A stretch of DNA of 64,000 nucleotides from an uncultured Mediterraneibacter sp. (GTDB lineage Bacteria > Bacillota > Clostridia > Lachnospirales > Lachnospiraceae). The stretch is taken from the NCBI RefSeq assembly GCF_934309415.1, contig NZ_CAKRDI010000015.1, positions 1 through 64,000 of the forward strand, read 5' to 3'. The translations under genes and the position numbers were made by a program. Below, piece after piece: positions 34,196-43,326 of the stretch. Position 1 is the first letter of the stretch; each line of letters opens with the position of its first letter. A model generated the notes under the pieces. The model searched no databases. It was given only the letters and a program-made list of their open reading frames with translations, and was not told where the DNA came from.

Positions 34196-34560
34196 ATGAT
34201 TACGGAAGAATATATAAGAGAATGTACTAATACAACTTTTTTTCAGAGAGGAAAATCTATACAGAAATCAGGCTGGAAGATTGAAGAGTTTTCAGTCAGC
34301 GAAAAAATCGGGATTATATTGATGCACTGGTAGCTGGAAGTAGAAATAACCATTACAGAGTTACAGATTGTGCGCATCGTATTGGGCAGGAGAATGTTGT
34401 AACAGTTTATAAATTAATCGCCAAGGGAACAATCGAAGAAAATATTGTAAAACTACAGGAAAAGAAACGTGATCTGGCAGATCAGATCCTAAGTGGAGAA
34501 GAAATGGGGACTGGAAGCTTCAGCAAGGAAGAATTACTGGAATTACTGAAGGAAATGTAA
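34196..34560 (+). pseudogene. SNF2-type helicase gene collapsed by internal deletion
   Basis: From ATG 34196 the frame gives MITEEYIRECTNTTFFQRGK and the start of a SWIM-type N-terminus. A one-base slip near 34305 then moves to [18 protein letters not shown]. This is joined directly to [39 protein letters not shown] and [14 protein letters not shown], the C-terminal end of SNF2 helicases (the [RC]AHRIGQ box). Roughly 900 codons of helicase core are missing. Confidence 0.75.
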
Positions 34561-34591
34561 GGTTTTAGTAACGAAGAAGGGAGAGTGTTTT

Positions 34592-35014
34592 ATGGAAGAC
34601 AGAATAATCAATCAATTAATTACAACAGCAATCGAACAACTTCAATTTTCATATACACCATATTCACACTTTAAAGTAGGAGCAGCATTGCTTGCTAAAA
34701 ACGGAAAGATTTATACAGGCTGCAATATTGAAAATGCAGCGTATACTCCATCAAACTGTGCGGAGCGAACAGCCTTTTTTAAAGCGGTAAGCGAAGGCGT
34801 AAAAGAATTTGATGCGATCTGCATTGTAGGGGGAAAAGAAGGGGTACTGACAGAATATGCAGCACCGTGTGGGGTCTGCCGGCAGGTGATGATGGAGTTT
34901 TGCGATCCGGAGACATTTCAGATTATTCTGGCAACGGATGCAGAACATTATGATATCTACTCATTGAAAGAAATGCTACCTCTTGGATTCGGCCCGAAGA
35001 ATCTTGCCAGCTAA
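34592..35014 (+). CDS. cdd: Cytidine deaminase
   Basis: The protein has 140 residues and is the tetrameric, three-cysteine type. Zinc ligands are Cys56 in NCAERTAFF (with catalytic Glu58) and Cys93/Cys96 in PCGVCRQVM. CNIENAAYTPSN binds the nucleoside. It converts cytidine and deoxycytidine to uridine forms in pyrimidine salvage. GAAGGGAG precedes the ATG. The gene stands alone between the helicase remnant and pgi. Confidence 0.95.
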   Translation: MEDRIINQLITTAIEQLQFSYTPYSHFKVGAALLAKNGKIYTGCNIENAAYTPSNCAERTAFFKAVSEGVKEFDAICIVGGKEGVLTEYAAPCGVCRQVMMEFCDPETFQIILATDAEHYDIYSLKEMLPLGFGPKNLAS

Positions 35015-35173
35015 AAATAGCTGTTGAATATAGATGAGATACTTTCAAGTTAGCCGGATATTTTCGTGTTAATCTGTCAGGTGGTGATATAGAAACAGAT
35101 AACAGTAACTTTAGCGGCAGGGGCATTTTCAGTCAATCACTGATGGATCAGCAGGGAGGATACGTGTTTTAAC

Positions 35174-35202
35174 TTGAATTCAACTTATTTTAATAGTATA
35201 AT
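35174..35202 (+). promoter_or_regulatory. Promoter of pgi
   Basis: TTGAAT (35174-35179), 17 bases, perfect TATAAT (35197-35202); ATG 68 bases further on. Confidence 0.8.
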
Positions 35203-35269
35203 CAACTCGATTGAGAAGTTTAACACAATTGAACTAGAAGAACATGTTTTTATTAAGGAGGAAACTATT

Positions 35270-36850
35270 ATGGTTACCTGGAACAACTTGGATACTCTTA
35301 CTTCATTTAATGAACTTTCTAAGACAGAGCGTGTCAATCTGGCAGAAGTTATGTCTGGAGAGAACGGAGCAGAGCGTGTAAAGAACTACAGCATTCCGAT
35401 GGCAGAGGGATTTACTTACAATTACGCAGCAAAGAGCGTAGATGATAAAGTACTTGCAGCTCTTGCAAAACTTGCAGAAGAAGCTCAGCTTGCTGAGAAA
35501 TTCGAAGCACTCTACAATGGTGAAGTGATCAATACAGGAGAGAAACGTCTTGTACTTCATCATATGACACGTGGACAGCTTGGAGATGCAGTTGAAGCTG
35601 ATGGCGTGGACAAGCGTACTTTCTATACAGAACAGCAGAAGAAGATTGCAGAATTTGCAAATAAAGTACATGCAGGAGAGATCACAAACGCAGCCGGTGA
35701 GAAATTCACAACAGTTGTTCAGATCGGTATCGGTGGTAGTGACCTTGGCCCGCGTGCAATGTATCTTGCACTGGAGAACTGGGCAAAGAAAAATGATAAA
35801 TTCAAGATGGAAGCAAAATTCATTAGCAACGTAGACCCGGATGATGCGGCAGCAGTTCTGAATTCTATCGATGTTGCTCATTCCATCTTTGTACTTGTAT
35901 CTAAATCAGGTACAACCCTTGAGACACTGACAAATGAGTCATTTGTAAAAGATGCTCTGAAGAATGCAGGATTAGACGCATCCAAGCATATGATCGCAGT
36001 TACAAGTGAGACATCTCCACTTGCAAAGAGTGATGATTATCTTGCAGCATTCTTCATGGATGACTATATCGGAGGACGTTTTTCTTCCACATCCGCAGTC
36101 GGTGGTGCAGTATTATCCCTGGCATTTGGACCGGAAGTATTTGCAGCATTCCTGGACGGAGCAGCAGAGGAAGATAAACTTTCTACAAACAAAGATGTAT
36201 TAAAGAACCCAGAGATGCTGGATGCTCTGATCGGAGTATACGAGCGTAATGTACTTGGATATCCTGCAACAGCAGTACTTCCATACTCACAGGCATTAAG
36301 CCGTTTCCCGGCACATTTACAGCAGCTTGATATGGAGTCTAACGGAAAATCTGTAAACCGTTTTGGTGAGCCGGTAGATTATCCTACAGGTCCTGTTATC
36401 TTCGGAGAACCGGGAACAAACGGACAGCATTCTTTCTATCAGCTTCTTCATCAGGGAACAGATATTGTACCGCTTCAGTTCGTTGGATTTAAGAACAGCC
36501 AGATCGGAACAGATGTTGTGATCCAGGACAGCACAAGCCAGCAGAAACTCTGTGCAAACGTTGCTGCTCAGATCGTAGCATTTGCATGTGGTAAAGCAGA
36601 TGAGAACCGTAACAAGAACTTTGAAGGTGGACGTCCGTCCAGTATCATCATCGGCGACGATGTAACTCCGGAATCACTGGGAGCACTGCTTGCACACTTT
36701 GAGAACAAGATTATGTTCCAGGGATTCTTATGGAATGTAAACAGCTTTGATCAGGAAGGTGTACAGCTTGGTAAAGTACTTGCAAAACGTGTACTTGCTC
36801 ATGAGACAGACGGAGCATTAAAAGAGTTCAGCGATCTTCTGAATATCTAA
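35270..36850 (+). CDS. pgi: Glucose-6-phosphate isomerase
   Basis: The protein has 526 residues, of the longer bacterial/eukaryotic form. Visible motifs: QIGIGGSDLGPRAMYLAL, LVSKSGTTLET (phosphate loop), GGRFSSTSAVGG (PGI signature 1), GEPGTNGQHSFYQLLHQG and FDQEGVQLGK (signature 2). It interconverts glucose-6-phosphate and fructose-6-phosphate in glycolysis. I start at 35270 behind AAGGAGG; the longer frame covers the promoter. Codons are those of a highly expressed gene (few rare codons, many GTA/GCA). It has its own promoter and terminator. Confidence 0.96.
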   Translation: MVTWNNLDTLTSFNELSKTERVNLAEVMSGENGAERVKNYSIPMAEGFTYNYAAKSVDDKVLAALAKLAEEAQLAEKFEALYNGEVINTGEKRLVLHHMTRGQLGDAVEADGVDKRTFYTEQQKKIAEFANKVHAGEITNAAGEKFTTVVQIGIGGSDLGPRAMYLALENWAKKNDKFKMEAKFISNVDPDDAAAVLNSIDVAHSIFVLVSKSGTTLETLTNESFVKDALKNAGLDASKHMIAVTSETSPLAKSDDYLAAFFMDDYIGGRFSSTSAVGGAVLSLAFGPEVFAAFLDGAAEEDKLSTNKDVLKNPEMLDALIGVYERNVLGYPATAVLPYSQALSRFPAHLQQLDMESNGKSVNRFGEPVDYPTGPVIFGEPGTNGQHSFYQLLHQGTDIVPLQFVGFKNSQIGTDVVIQDSTSQQKLCANVAAQIVAFACGKADENRNKNFEGGRPSSIIIGDDVTPESLGALLAHFENKIMFQGFLWNVNSFDQEGVQLGKVLAKRVLAHETDGALKEFSDLLNI

Positions 36851-36934
36851 GACACGTTCTGACAGTATATTTTTCAGACAAGTTCTGGTTTAGAGAAGTT
36901 ATGCTGATTAGAATCAGATAAAGTATAATATCCG

Positions 36935-36964
36935 GAATCCGTCACAAAGTGGCGGATTCTTTTA
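36935..36964 (+). terminator. Terminator of pgi
   Basis: GAATCCGTCAC pairs with GTGGCGGATTC (one G-T) and is followed by TTTT. Confidence 0.85.
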
Positions 36965-37016
36965 AATGGGAAAATACAAAGTTACAGTTTACGGGTAAAT
37001 AGTATAACCGAGATGC

Positions 37017-37049
37017 GTTACTGTTTGCAGCTATGCTGTGAACAGTAAC
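37017..37049 (+). repeat. Family 1 repeat, 33-bp short form
   Basis: GTTACTGTTTGCAGCTATGC... to ...GTGAACAGTAAC, identical in sequence to the right end of full copies. A second decayed piece (GTTACTGATCGCAG... GTGAACAGTAAC) lies at 37401-37433, between the cobalamin aptamer and its terminator. Confidence 0.85.
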
Positions 37050-37189
37050 AATGTTTTGTAAATGGAACGATTCATTCAAACTTGAGTAGTTGCAAAATAG
37101 ATTTTATTATGCTACTATAAGGAAAGTTTCATAAAGAAGAGAATTGGTGCTGACAGATAGTTCAAGAATTATTTTTCAATAAAAGGATT

Positions 37190-37365
37190 TTTTAGGAATA
37201 TCTGGAAGTTAAAAGGGAAGCAGGTGAGAATCCTGTACGATCTCGTCACTGTGATTAGGGAGTGTAGATCCTGAAATGTGTCACTGATGTATTGCTATTA
37301 CATTGGGAAGGCCGGATTTACATGATGATCTTTCAGTCAGGAAACCTGCCAGTTGTCTGGTACAG
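37190..37365 (+). promoter_or_regulatory. Cobalamin (B12) riboswitch
   Basis: AAAGGGAAGCAGGTGAGAAT, TGTACGATCTCGTCACTGTG, GGGAAGGCCGG and AGTCAGGAAACCTGCC are the conserved cobalamin aptamer blocks in the right order. It precedes the CbiK-like/BtuFCD operon and should shut it off when corrinoid is plentiful. Confidence 0.92.
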
Positions 37366-37483
37366 GGGAATCCCAGATCACGAGGAATTGGTCGTACTGT
37401 TGTTACTGATCGCAGATTACAGTGAACAGTAACTTATATTAAGAGGCTGTTACTATATAGCTTTCTTTTGGTCGACTTTTATC

Positions 37484-37516
37484 ACTCCATCTGGTATTTC
37501 CGGATGGAGCTTTTTC
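37484..37516 (+). terminator. Expression-platform terminator of the cobalamin riboswitch
   Basis: CTCCATC and GATGGAG pair around TGGTATTTCCG, followed by CTTTTTC, 33 bases before the next ATG. Confidence 0.8.
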
Positions 37517-37548
37517 TTGAAAACTTTAATCATCAAAGGAGAGGAATT

Positions 37549-39144
37549 ATGAAGAAGAAAACACTTGCCGTATTTATGGCATGCATGCTTGCTGTAGGAA
37601 TGTTCAGCGGATGTGGAAACAAGTCTACAGATGAAGGAACAACACAGAGTACAGAATCAGATGATCAGAAAGCAGCAGACGAAGTTGCGAAACTGATTGA
37701 TGATATCTATGTTCAGGAGAGAACAGACAAGACAGATGAGCAGTGTGCTGCTGCAAAAGAAGCATGGGATAAACTGACTGATGCCCAGAAAGAATTAGTA
37801 GAGGGAGAAAATGCAGATCCGGATTATTTCGGAAGAGATACAGGAGATGCTTCTAAAGACGATCCGTTAAATGAGGATAATATCGGAGAAAATGAACTTC
37901 TTGTAGTAAGTTTCGGAACATCTTTCAATGACAGCCGTGTTGCAGACATCGGAGGAATCGAGAAGAAACTGCAGGAAGAGAATCTGGACTGGTCTGTAAG
38001 AAGAGCATTTACAGCACAGATCATCATCAACCATGTACAGGCAAGAGATGGTGAGAAGATCGACAATGTAGACCAGGCACTTCAGAGAGCCGTTGATAAC
38101 GGAGTTAAGAATCTTGTAGTTCAGCCGACACACTTAATGCATGGTGCAGAGTATGATGAACTTGTAGAGACACTTGCAAACTATGAAGACAAATTTGAGA
38201 CTGTAAAAGTTGCAGAACCACTTCTCGGAGAAGTAGGAGAAGATGCAACAACAGTGAACGAAGATAAAGCAGAGGTTGCAAAAGCAATCACAGCAGAAGC
38301 TGTAAAGACAGCGGGATTTGATTCTCTTGACGCAGCAAAAGAGGATAAGACAGCATTTGTATTCATGGGACACGGAACATCTCATACAGCAAAGATCAGC
38401 TACAGCCAGATGGCATCTCAGATGGCAGATCTTGGATATGACAATGTATTCATCGGAACAGTAGAGGGTGAGCCGGAAGAGACAGCATGCGAGAATGTAA
38501 TCAATGATGTAAAAGAAGCAGGATATACAAAAGTAATCCTCAGACCACTTATGGTTGTTGCAGGAGACCATGCAAACAACGATATGGCGGGAGATGACGA
38601 TGACTCCTGGAAGAGCCAGTTCGAGGCAAGTGGAGCATTTGAGAGTATTGATACACAGATCGCAGGACTTGGTGAGATCGCAGACATTCAGGCAATCTAT
38701 GCTGCACATACAAAAGCAGCAATCGAGTCTCTTGGAGATGCGGCAGTTTCTTCTGATAAGGCAGAGACAGCAGATACTCTTGAAGACGGAACATACACAG
38801 CAAAATTCAATACAGACAGCAGCATGTTCCATGTAAATGAAGCAAAAGACGGATGCGGAGACCTGACAGTAAAAGACGGTAAAATGACAATCCATATCAG
38901 CCTTGTTTCTAAGAAAATCGTAAATCTTTATGTTGGAACTGCAGAAGATGCAGCAAAAGACGGAGCTGAGCTTTTAGAGCCAACAACAGATACTGTTACA
39001 TACAGCGACGGAACAACAGAAGAAGTTTACGGATTTGATGTGCCAGTAGAATCTCTGGATAAAGAGTTTGATCTGGCAATTCTTGGAACAAAAGGAAAAT
39101 GGTATGATCACAAAGTAAGCGTATCTGATCCGCAGAGTAAATAA
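37549..39144 (+). CDS. CbiK-type anaerobic cobaltochelatase lipoprotein with C-terminal binding domain
   Basis: The protein has 531 residues. A lipoprotein signal ends in GMFSGC (Cys ~23). A short acidic linker/helical segment (~25-110) precedes a CbiK sirohydrochlorin-chelatase fold (~115-400): LLVVSFGTSFNDSR, VQPTHLMHGAEYDEL (metal-binding His), FVFMGHGTSHTAKISYSQM and PLMVVAGDHANNDMAG. The last ~125 residues (LEDGTYTAKFNTDSS...) form a beta-rich domain related to the N-terminal domain of the next protein. CbiK normally inserts cobalt in the cytosol; here it is exported and lies in a B12-riboswitch import operon. A role in binding or modifying external corrinoid or metal is inferred. I start at 37549 behind AAAGGAGAGG. 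Confidence 0.85.
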   Translation: MKKKTLAVFMACMLAVGMFSGCGNKSTDEGTTQSTESDDQKAADEVAKLIDDIYVQERTDKTDEQCAAAKEAWDKLTDAQKELVEGENADPDYFGRDTGDASKDDPLNEDNIGENELLVVSFGTSFNDSRVADIGGIEKKLQEENLDWSVRRAFTAQIIINHVQARDGEKIDNVDQALQRAVDNGVKNLVVQPTHLMHGAEYDELVETLANYEDKFETVKVAEPLLGEVGEDATTVNEDKAEVAKAITAEAVKTAGFDSLDAAKEDKTAFVFMGHGTSHTAKISYSQMASQMADLGYDNVFIGTVEGEPEETACENVINDVKEAGYTKVILRPLMVVAGDHANNDMAGDDDDSWKSQFEASGAFESIDTQIAGLGEIADIQAIYAAHTKAAIESLGDAAVSSDKAETADTLEDGTYTAKFNTDSSMFHVNEAKDGCGDLTVKDGKMTIHISLVSKKIVNLYVGTAEDAAKDGAELLEPTTDTVTYSDGTTEEVYGFDVPVESLDKEFDLAILGTKGKWYDHKVSVSDPQSK

Positions 39145-39223
39145 TTGTATTTATTTGCAAAAATGAATAAGGCTGTTGTTTAAAGAGATTCTGAGGACAA
39201 CAGCACAATATAAATGATGGTAG

Positions 39224-39262
39224 AAAATGTCCGGGTTAATTCTTTAATCTGGACATTTTATC
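39224..39262 (+). terminator. Hairpin between the CbiK-like and substrate-binding genes
   Basis: AAAATGTCC/GGACATTTT with inner GGTTAA/TTAATC pairing, then TATCC. Weak tail: likely partial termination, reducing expression of the downstream transporter genes. Confidence 0.5.
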
Positions 39263-39425
39263 CAAACTGAGAAAATTTCCTCAGAGATATTTTATTTAGA
39301 ATAACAAGGGAAACTTCGGCTATTCAATTGCTGATATAGTTCACGGAAGAAAAGAATGAAGTAGAGTTGATTTAATTGCAGAAATTTAATTTCTGAATTA
39401 TTCAAAATGAAAGGTTATAATTAAG

Positions 39426-40952
39426 ATGAAGAACAGAAAGATCATGGCGGTCATTCTGGCTGGAGCTCTGAGTATGCAGCTTCTGACAGGGTGTGGTGCC
39501 GGAAATGACAAATCAGCAGAAAAATCACAGACAGAGACAAACGCAGACAGTACAGATGGTGCAGCTAACAATGCAGAGTCTGCAGATCAGGAGGATGCTC
39601 TGGCAGATGGAGAGTATACCGTAGAAGTGACACTGGAAGGCGGCACTGGAAAAGCGACGGTTGATTCTCCGACAAAAGTAACAGTGAAAGATGGTCAGGC
39701 TTATGCTACAATCGTCTGGAGCAGCACTCATTATGATTATATGATCGTAAATGAAGAAAAATATCTAAATGAAAATGAAGGTGGAAATTCTACATTTACA
39801 ATCCCGATTGACGGTGTTCCGTGTGAGATGGATGTTGTGGGAGATACAACAGCGATGAGTACTCCGCATGAGATTGATTATACTTTGACCTTTCAGTTTC
39901 CATCAGATGTAAGTTTTAATGATCTGGAAGAAACAGGAAGTCTGGAACTGGCATATGCAGACCAGTTCCAGATTGAACAATATGGAAATTACAGGATGAT
40001 AACGATCGTAGACAACGGTCGTTTTTTGCTTATTCCAAAAGGTGTTGCTGTTCCGACAGATCTTCCGGACGATGTGGTAGTACTTCAGCAACCATTGAAG
40101 AATGTATATCTTGTTTCCAGCGCAGTGATGGATCTGGTATGTCAGACCGGAGCTGTGTCTTCCGTAAAATTTACCGGAATAAAAGAAAAAGACTGGTATG
40201 TAGAAGAAGCTGCAAAAGCTATGGAAGAGGGAAATCTGACCTATGCCGGAAAATACAGTGCACCGGATTATGAGATGCTTCTGGATGGAGGCTGTGGATT
40301 TGCAGTTGAAAATACAATGATCACACACAATCCGGAAGTAAAAGAAAAACTGGAAGAACTGGGGATCAAGGTAATGATTGAGCGTTCCAGCTATGAGAAA
40401 CATCCACTTGGAAGACTGGAATGGATCAAGCTGTTTGGCGTTCTGTTCGGCAAAGAAGAGCAGGCAGTTGATTATTTTAATGATCAGATTGCAAGGATTG
40501 AGCCGATCATGGAGAAAGAGAATACAGGACTGAAAGTTGCATTTTTTGCCGTTTCTTCAGATGGTTCCATCACGGTCAGAAAACCAAATGATTATGTTTC
40601 ATCTATGATTGAACTGGCAGGAGGTATCTATTCCTTAAATGGATATCTGCCGGAAGAAGAAAATGCGCTTTCTACGATGAAGATGCAGATGGAAGATTTC
40701 TATGCGGCGGAAAAAGATGCTGACATTCTCATATATAATGGTACAATAGAGGGAGAACTGACTTCTGTTGATGAACTGATCCAGAAAAACAGTCTGTTTG
40801 CAGATTTCAAGGCTGTGAAGTCAGGAAAGGTGTATACAACGGGAAGCAACTTCTATCAGCAGACAAGTAAGACCTGCGATTTTATTGAAGACCTGAATAA
40901 AGTGCTTACGAACGATTCAGATACTGATTATGAGTTTTTGAAGAAATTATAA
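39426..40952 (+). CDS. ABC transporter substrate-binding lipoprotein (BtuF/FhuD type) with N-terminal extra domain
   Basis: The protein has 508 residues. The lipobox is LLTGC (Cys ~23). Residues ~57-165 form a beta-rich domain (LADGEYTVEVTLEGGTGKAT, VTVKDGQAYATIVWSS, YDYMIVNEEKY) of the kind found on iron/haem and corrinoid surface proteins and related to the C-terminus of the preceding CbiK-like protein. Residues ~185-500 are a class III periplasmic-binding fold (RMITIVDNGRFLLIPKGV, KLFGVLFGKEEQAVDYF). It should capture corrinoid (or a metal-tetrapyrrole) at the membrane surface for the permease encoded 24 bases downstream. Confidence 0.85.
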   Translation: MKNRKIMAVILAGALSMQLLTGCGAGNDKSAEKSQTETNADSTDGAANNAESADQEDALADGEYTVEVTLEGGTGKATVDSPTKVTVKDGQAYATIVWSSTHYDYMIVNEEKYLNENEGGNSTFTIPIDGVPCEMDVVGDTTAMSTPHEIDYTLTFQFPSDVSFNDLEETGSLELAYADQFQIEQYGNYRMITIVDNGRFLLIPKGVAVPTDLPDDVVVLQQPLKNVYLVSSAVMDLVCQTGAVSSVKFTGIKEKDWYVEEAAKAMEEGNLTYAGKYSAPDYEMLLDGGCGFAVENTMITHNPEVKEKLEELGIKVMIERSSYEKHPLGRLEWIKLFGVLFGKEEQAVDYFNDQIARIEPIMEKENTGLKVAFFAVSSDGSITVRKPNDYVSSMIELAGGIYSLNGYLPEEENALSTMKMQMEDFYAAEKDADILIYNGTIEGELTSVDELIQKNSLFADFKAVKSGKVYTTGSNFYQQTSKTCDFIEDLNKVLTNDSDTDYEFLKKL

Positions 40953-40975
40953 ATAAGGATAAAAGATAAGAAATT

Positions 40976-41977
40976 ATGAAGAAACGCTATACCATTACAT
41001 TTATTGCAATCATTATAATACTGGCCGGATTGTTCTGGTGGAATGTCAGTGCAGGAAGTGTAGATATGACACTGTCGGAGCTGATCGGAATTTTAAAAAG
41101 AGAATCGCAGGAATCCACACTGTATCAGATCGTCTGGAAGATTCGTTTGCCAAGAATGATCGCAGCGATTCTATTAGGCGGAGCACTTTCAGTATCAGGA
41201 TTCCTGCTTCAGAGTTTTTTCCAGAATCCGATTGCAGGACCATATGTACTTGGAATCTCATCAGGTGCAAAACTGGTTGTGGCATTGACTATGATCTTTC
41301 TGTTAGAGAAAGGGATCATGATTAGTTCCTTTGGAATGGTTGCGGCAGCATTTGTAGGATCGTTGCTTGCTATGGGATTTGTTCTGTTGATTTCTTTTCG
41401 CGTTTCTCAGATGTCGTTGCTGGTTGTATGTGGAATTTTGATCGGCTATATCTGTTCTGCAATTACAGATTTTTGTGTAACGTTTGCAAGTGATTCTAAT
41501 ATCGTCAATCTTCATAACTGGTCAATGGGAAGTTTTTCTGGTATGACCTGGGATAATATAAAGCTTATGGTTCTGATCGTCGGAGTAACTACATTTGTTA
41601 CATTCTGTCTTGCAAAGCCGATCGGAGCGTATCAGATGGGTGAAAATTATGCGCGGAATATGGGAGTAAATGTAAAAGTACTTCGCATTGCTCTGATTCT
41701 GTTATCCAGTCTGTTGTCAGCTTGCGTAACAGCATTTGCAGGTCCGATTTCTTTCGTGGGAATTGCAGTGCCGCATCTGGTAAAAATGGCGTTGAAGACA
41801 GCAAAACCGATTGTATTGATTCCGGGATGTTTTCTGACAGGAGCTGCGATCACATTATTCTGTGATGGGATTGCGAGGACTGTTTTTGCACCTACGGAAG
41901 TCAGCATCAGTTCTGTAACAGCAGTCTTTCTGGTTCCGGTCGTCATTGCAGCAATGTTGAGAAAGCAGAACAGATGA
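40976..41977 (+). CDS. FecCD/BtuC-type ABC transporter permease
   Basis: The protein has 333 residues and about ten membrane helices. Signatures: IRLPRMIAAILLGGALSVSG, LQSFFQNPIAGPYVLGIS and GPISFVGIAVPHLVK (coupling-helix region). It forms the membrane channel for corrinoid or siderophore uptake with the flanking binding protein and ATPase. It lies 24 bases behind the binding-protein gene. Assignment to B12 rather than iron rests on the riboswitch and the CbiK-like gene. Confidence 0.92.
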   Translation: MKKRYTITFIAIIIILAGLFWWNVSAGSVDMTLSELIGILKRESQESTLYQIVWKIRLPRMIAAILLGGALSVSGFLLQSFFQNPIAGPYVLGISSGAKLVVALTMIFLLEKGIMISSFGMVAAAFVGSLLAMGFVLLISFRVSQMSLLVVCGILIGYICSAITDFCVTFASDSNIVNLHNWSMGSFSGMTWDNIKLMVLIVGVTTFVTFCLAKPIGAYQMGENYARNMGVNVKVLRIALILLSSLLSACVTAFAGPISFVGIAVPHLVKMALKTAKPIVLIPGCFLTGAAITLFCDGIARTVFAPTEVSISSVTAVFLVPVVIAAMLRKQNR

Positions 41978-42111
41978 GGAAGATGAAAGTATTCATTTTA
42001 CGAACGGAAGATTTTAAAGAATGACGAGAATCCAGAAACGAAAGCAGTATGAAGCGTATAGGCATAAAAAGGCTGTTTTAAATATCAACTTGTGAGGTGA
42101 AAAAGGATAAA

Positions 42112-43326
42112 ATGGATAAAGTTAAAATAAAGAATAATTTTTTCAAATTAGAAAATGACTCTGTGGAAGTGAATGAAGAAAATTTAATTTCAAATATGAC
42201 AGGCCAATCAGACAAAACAGAAATTCACACAGAAAACCTCACGGTAGGATATGATAAAAAACCTTTGATCCATAATATCGATCTGTCAGTAAAAGCAGGC
42301 GAGATTGTAACATTAATCGGACCGAACGGATCCGGAAAATCTACGATTCTGAAGACATTGATCAAGCAGTTAAAAAAAATTGACGGAACCGTTTATCTGG
42401 GAAATGTTTCTATGGAGACGATGAAGGACAGTGAGATTTCCAGAAATCTTTCTATGGTGATGACGGAACGTCTTCGCACGGAGCTGATGAGTGGACGTGA
42501 GGTTGTGGCATCGGGAAGATATCCGTACACGGGCAAGTTCGGTATTCTGTCTCAGGAAGACTGGGAAAAAGTGGATGAAGCCATTGCACTTGTTCATGCA
42601 GATGAAGTACAGAATCAGGATTTTATGAAAATCAGCGATGGCCAGAGACAGCGTCTGATGCTTGCCAGAGCAATCTGTCAGGACACAAAGATTCTGATTC
42701 TGGACGAACCTACTTCTTATCTGGATATGGGATTTAAACTGGATATTTTGTCGAATATCCGTATGCTTGCCAGAGAAAAGAAGATGGCGATTATTATGTC
42801 ACTGCACGAGTTGGATCTGGCGCAGAAAATATCGGACCGGATTGTCTGTGTTAAGGGTGACCGGATTGATAAGGTGGGAACACCGGATGAGATCTTCTGT
42901 GGGAATTATGTACAGGAGCTTTACGGAGTAGAACGCTCCAATTTTGATCCGGTGACCGGACAGATGTTTCTGAGTGCAGAAAGTGGGACACCGAAAGTAT
43001 TCGTAATCGGTGGTGGTGGAAAAGGAATTGCAGTGTATAATCATTTGCAAAGACAAAAGATTCCTTTTGCGGCCGGAATTCTTCAGGAAAATGATGTGGA
43101 ATTCTCAACAGCGAAAGCTCTGGCTTCCAGAGTAATCTGGGAGAGGGCATTCTATCCTGTCGGAGAGGATAAGATTTTTCAGGCAAAACTACTGATTGAT
43201 CAGTGTGAGAGATGTATCTGTGCGGTGGAGACATTCGGACCACTGAACGAGGCAAATAAAGAGCTCCTGTGGTATGCACAGGAGCGGGGGAAAATTTCCT
43301 GTTTCCTGTTCACAGGTAATCTGTAA
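42112..43326 (+). CDS. ABC transporter ATP-binding protein (BtuD/FecE type) with C-terminal extension
   Basis: The protein has 404 residues. The ABC domain (~45-290) has Walker A GPNGSGKST, the signature ISDGQRQRLMLARAI and Walker B ILILDEPTSYLD. A ~120-residue extension (~295-404: PKVFVIGGGGKGIAVYNHLQ, LLIDQCERCICAVETFG) looks like a Rossmann-type ligand domain, possibly sensing the imported compound. I start at ATG 42112 (AAAGGA upstream); the longer frame begins with GTG lacking a ribosome site. The last few codons (FLFTGNL) and the stop are written by a family 1 repeat end. It closes the B12-riboswitch operon. Confidence 0.9.
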   Translation: MDKVKIKNNFFKLENDSVEVNEENLISNMTGQSDKTEIHTENLTVGYDKKPLIHNIDLSVKAGEIVTLIGPNGSGKSTILKTLIKQLKKIDGTVYLGNVSMETMKDSEISRNLSMVMTERLRTELMSGREVVASGRYPYTGKFGILSQEDWEKVDEAIALVHADEVQNQDFMKISDGQRQRLMLARAICQDTKILILDEPTSYLDMGFKLDILSNIRMLAREKKMAIIMSLHELDLAQKISDRIVCVKGDRIDKVGTPDEIFCGNYVQELYGVERSNFDPVTGQMFLSAESGTPKVFVIGGGGKGIAVYNHLQRQKIPFAAGILQENDVEFSTAKALASRVIWERAFYPVGEDKIFQAKLLIDQCERCICAVETFGPLNEANKELLWYAQERGKISCFLFTGNL

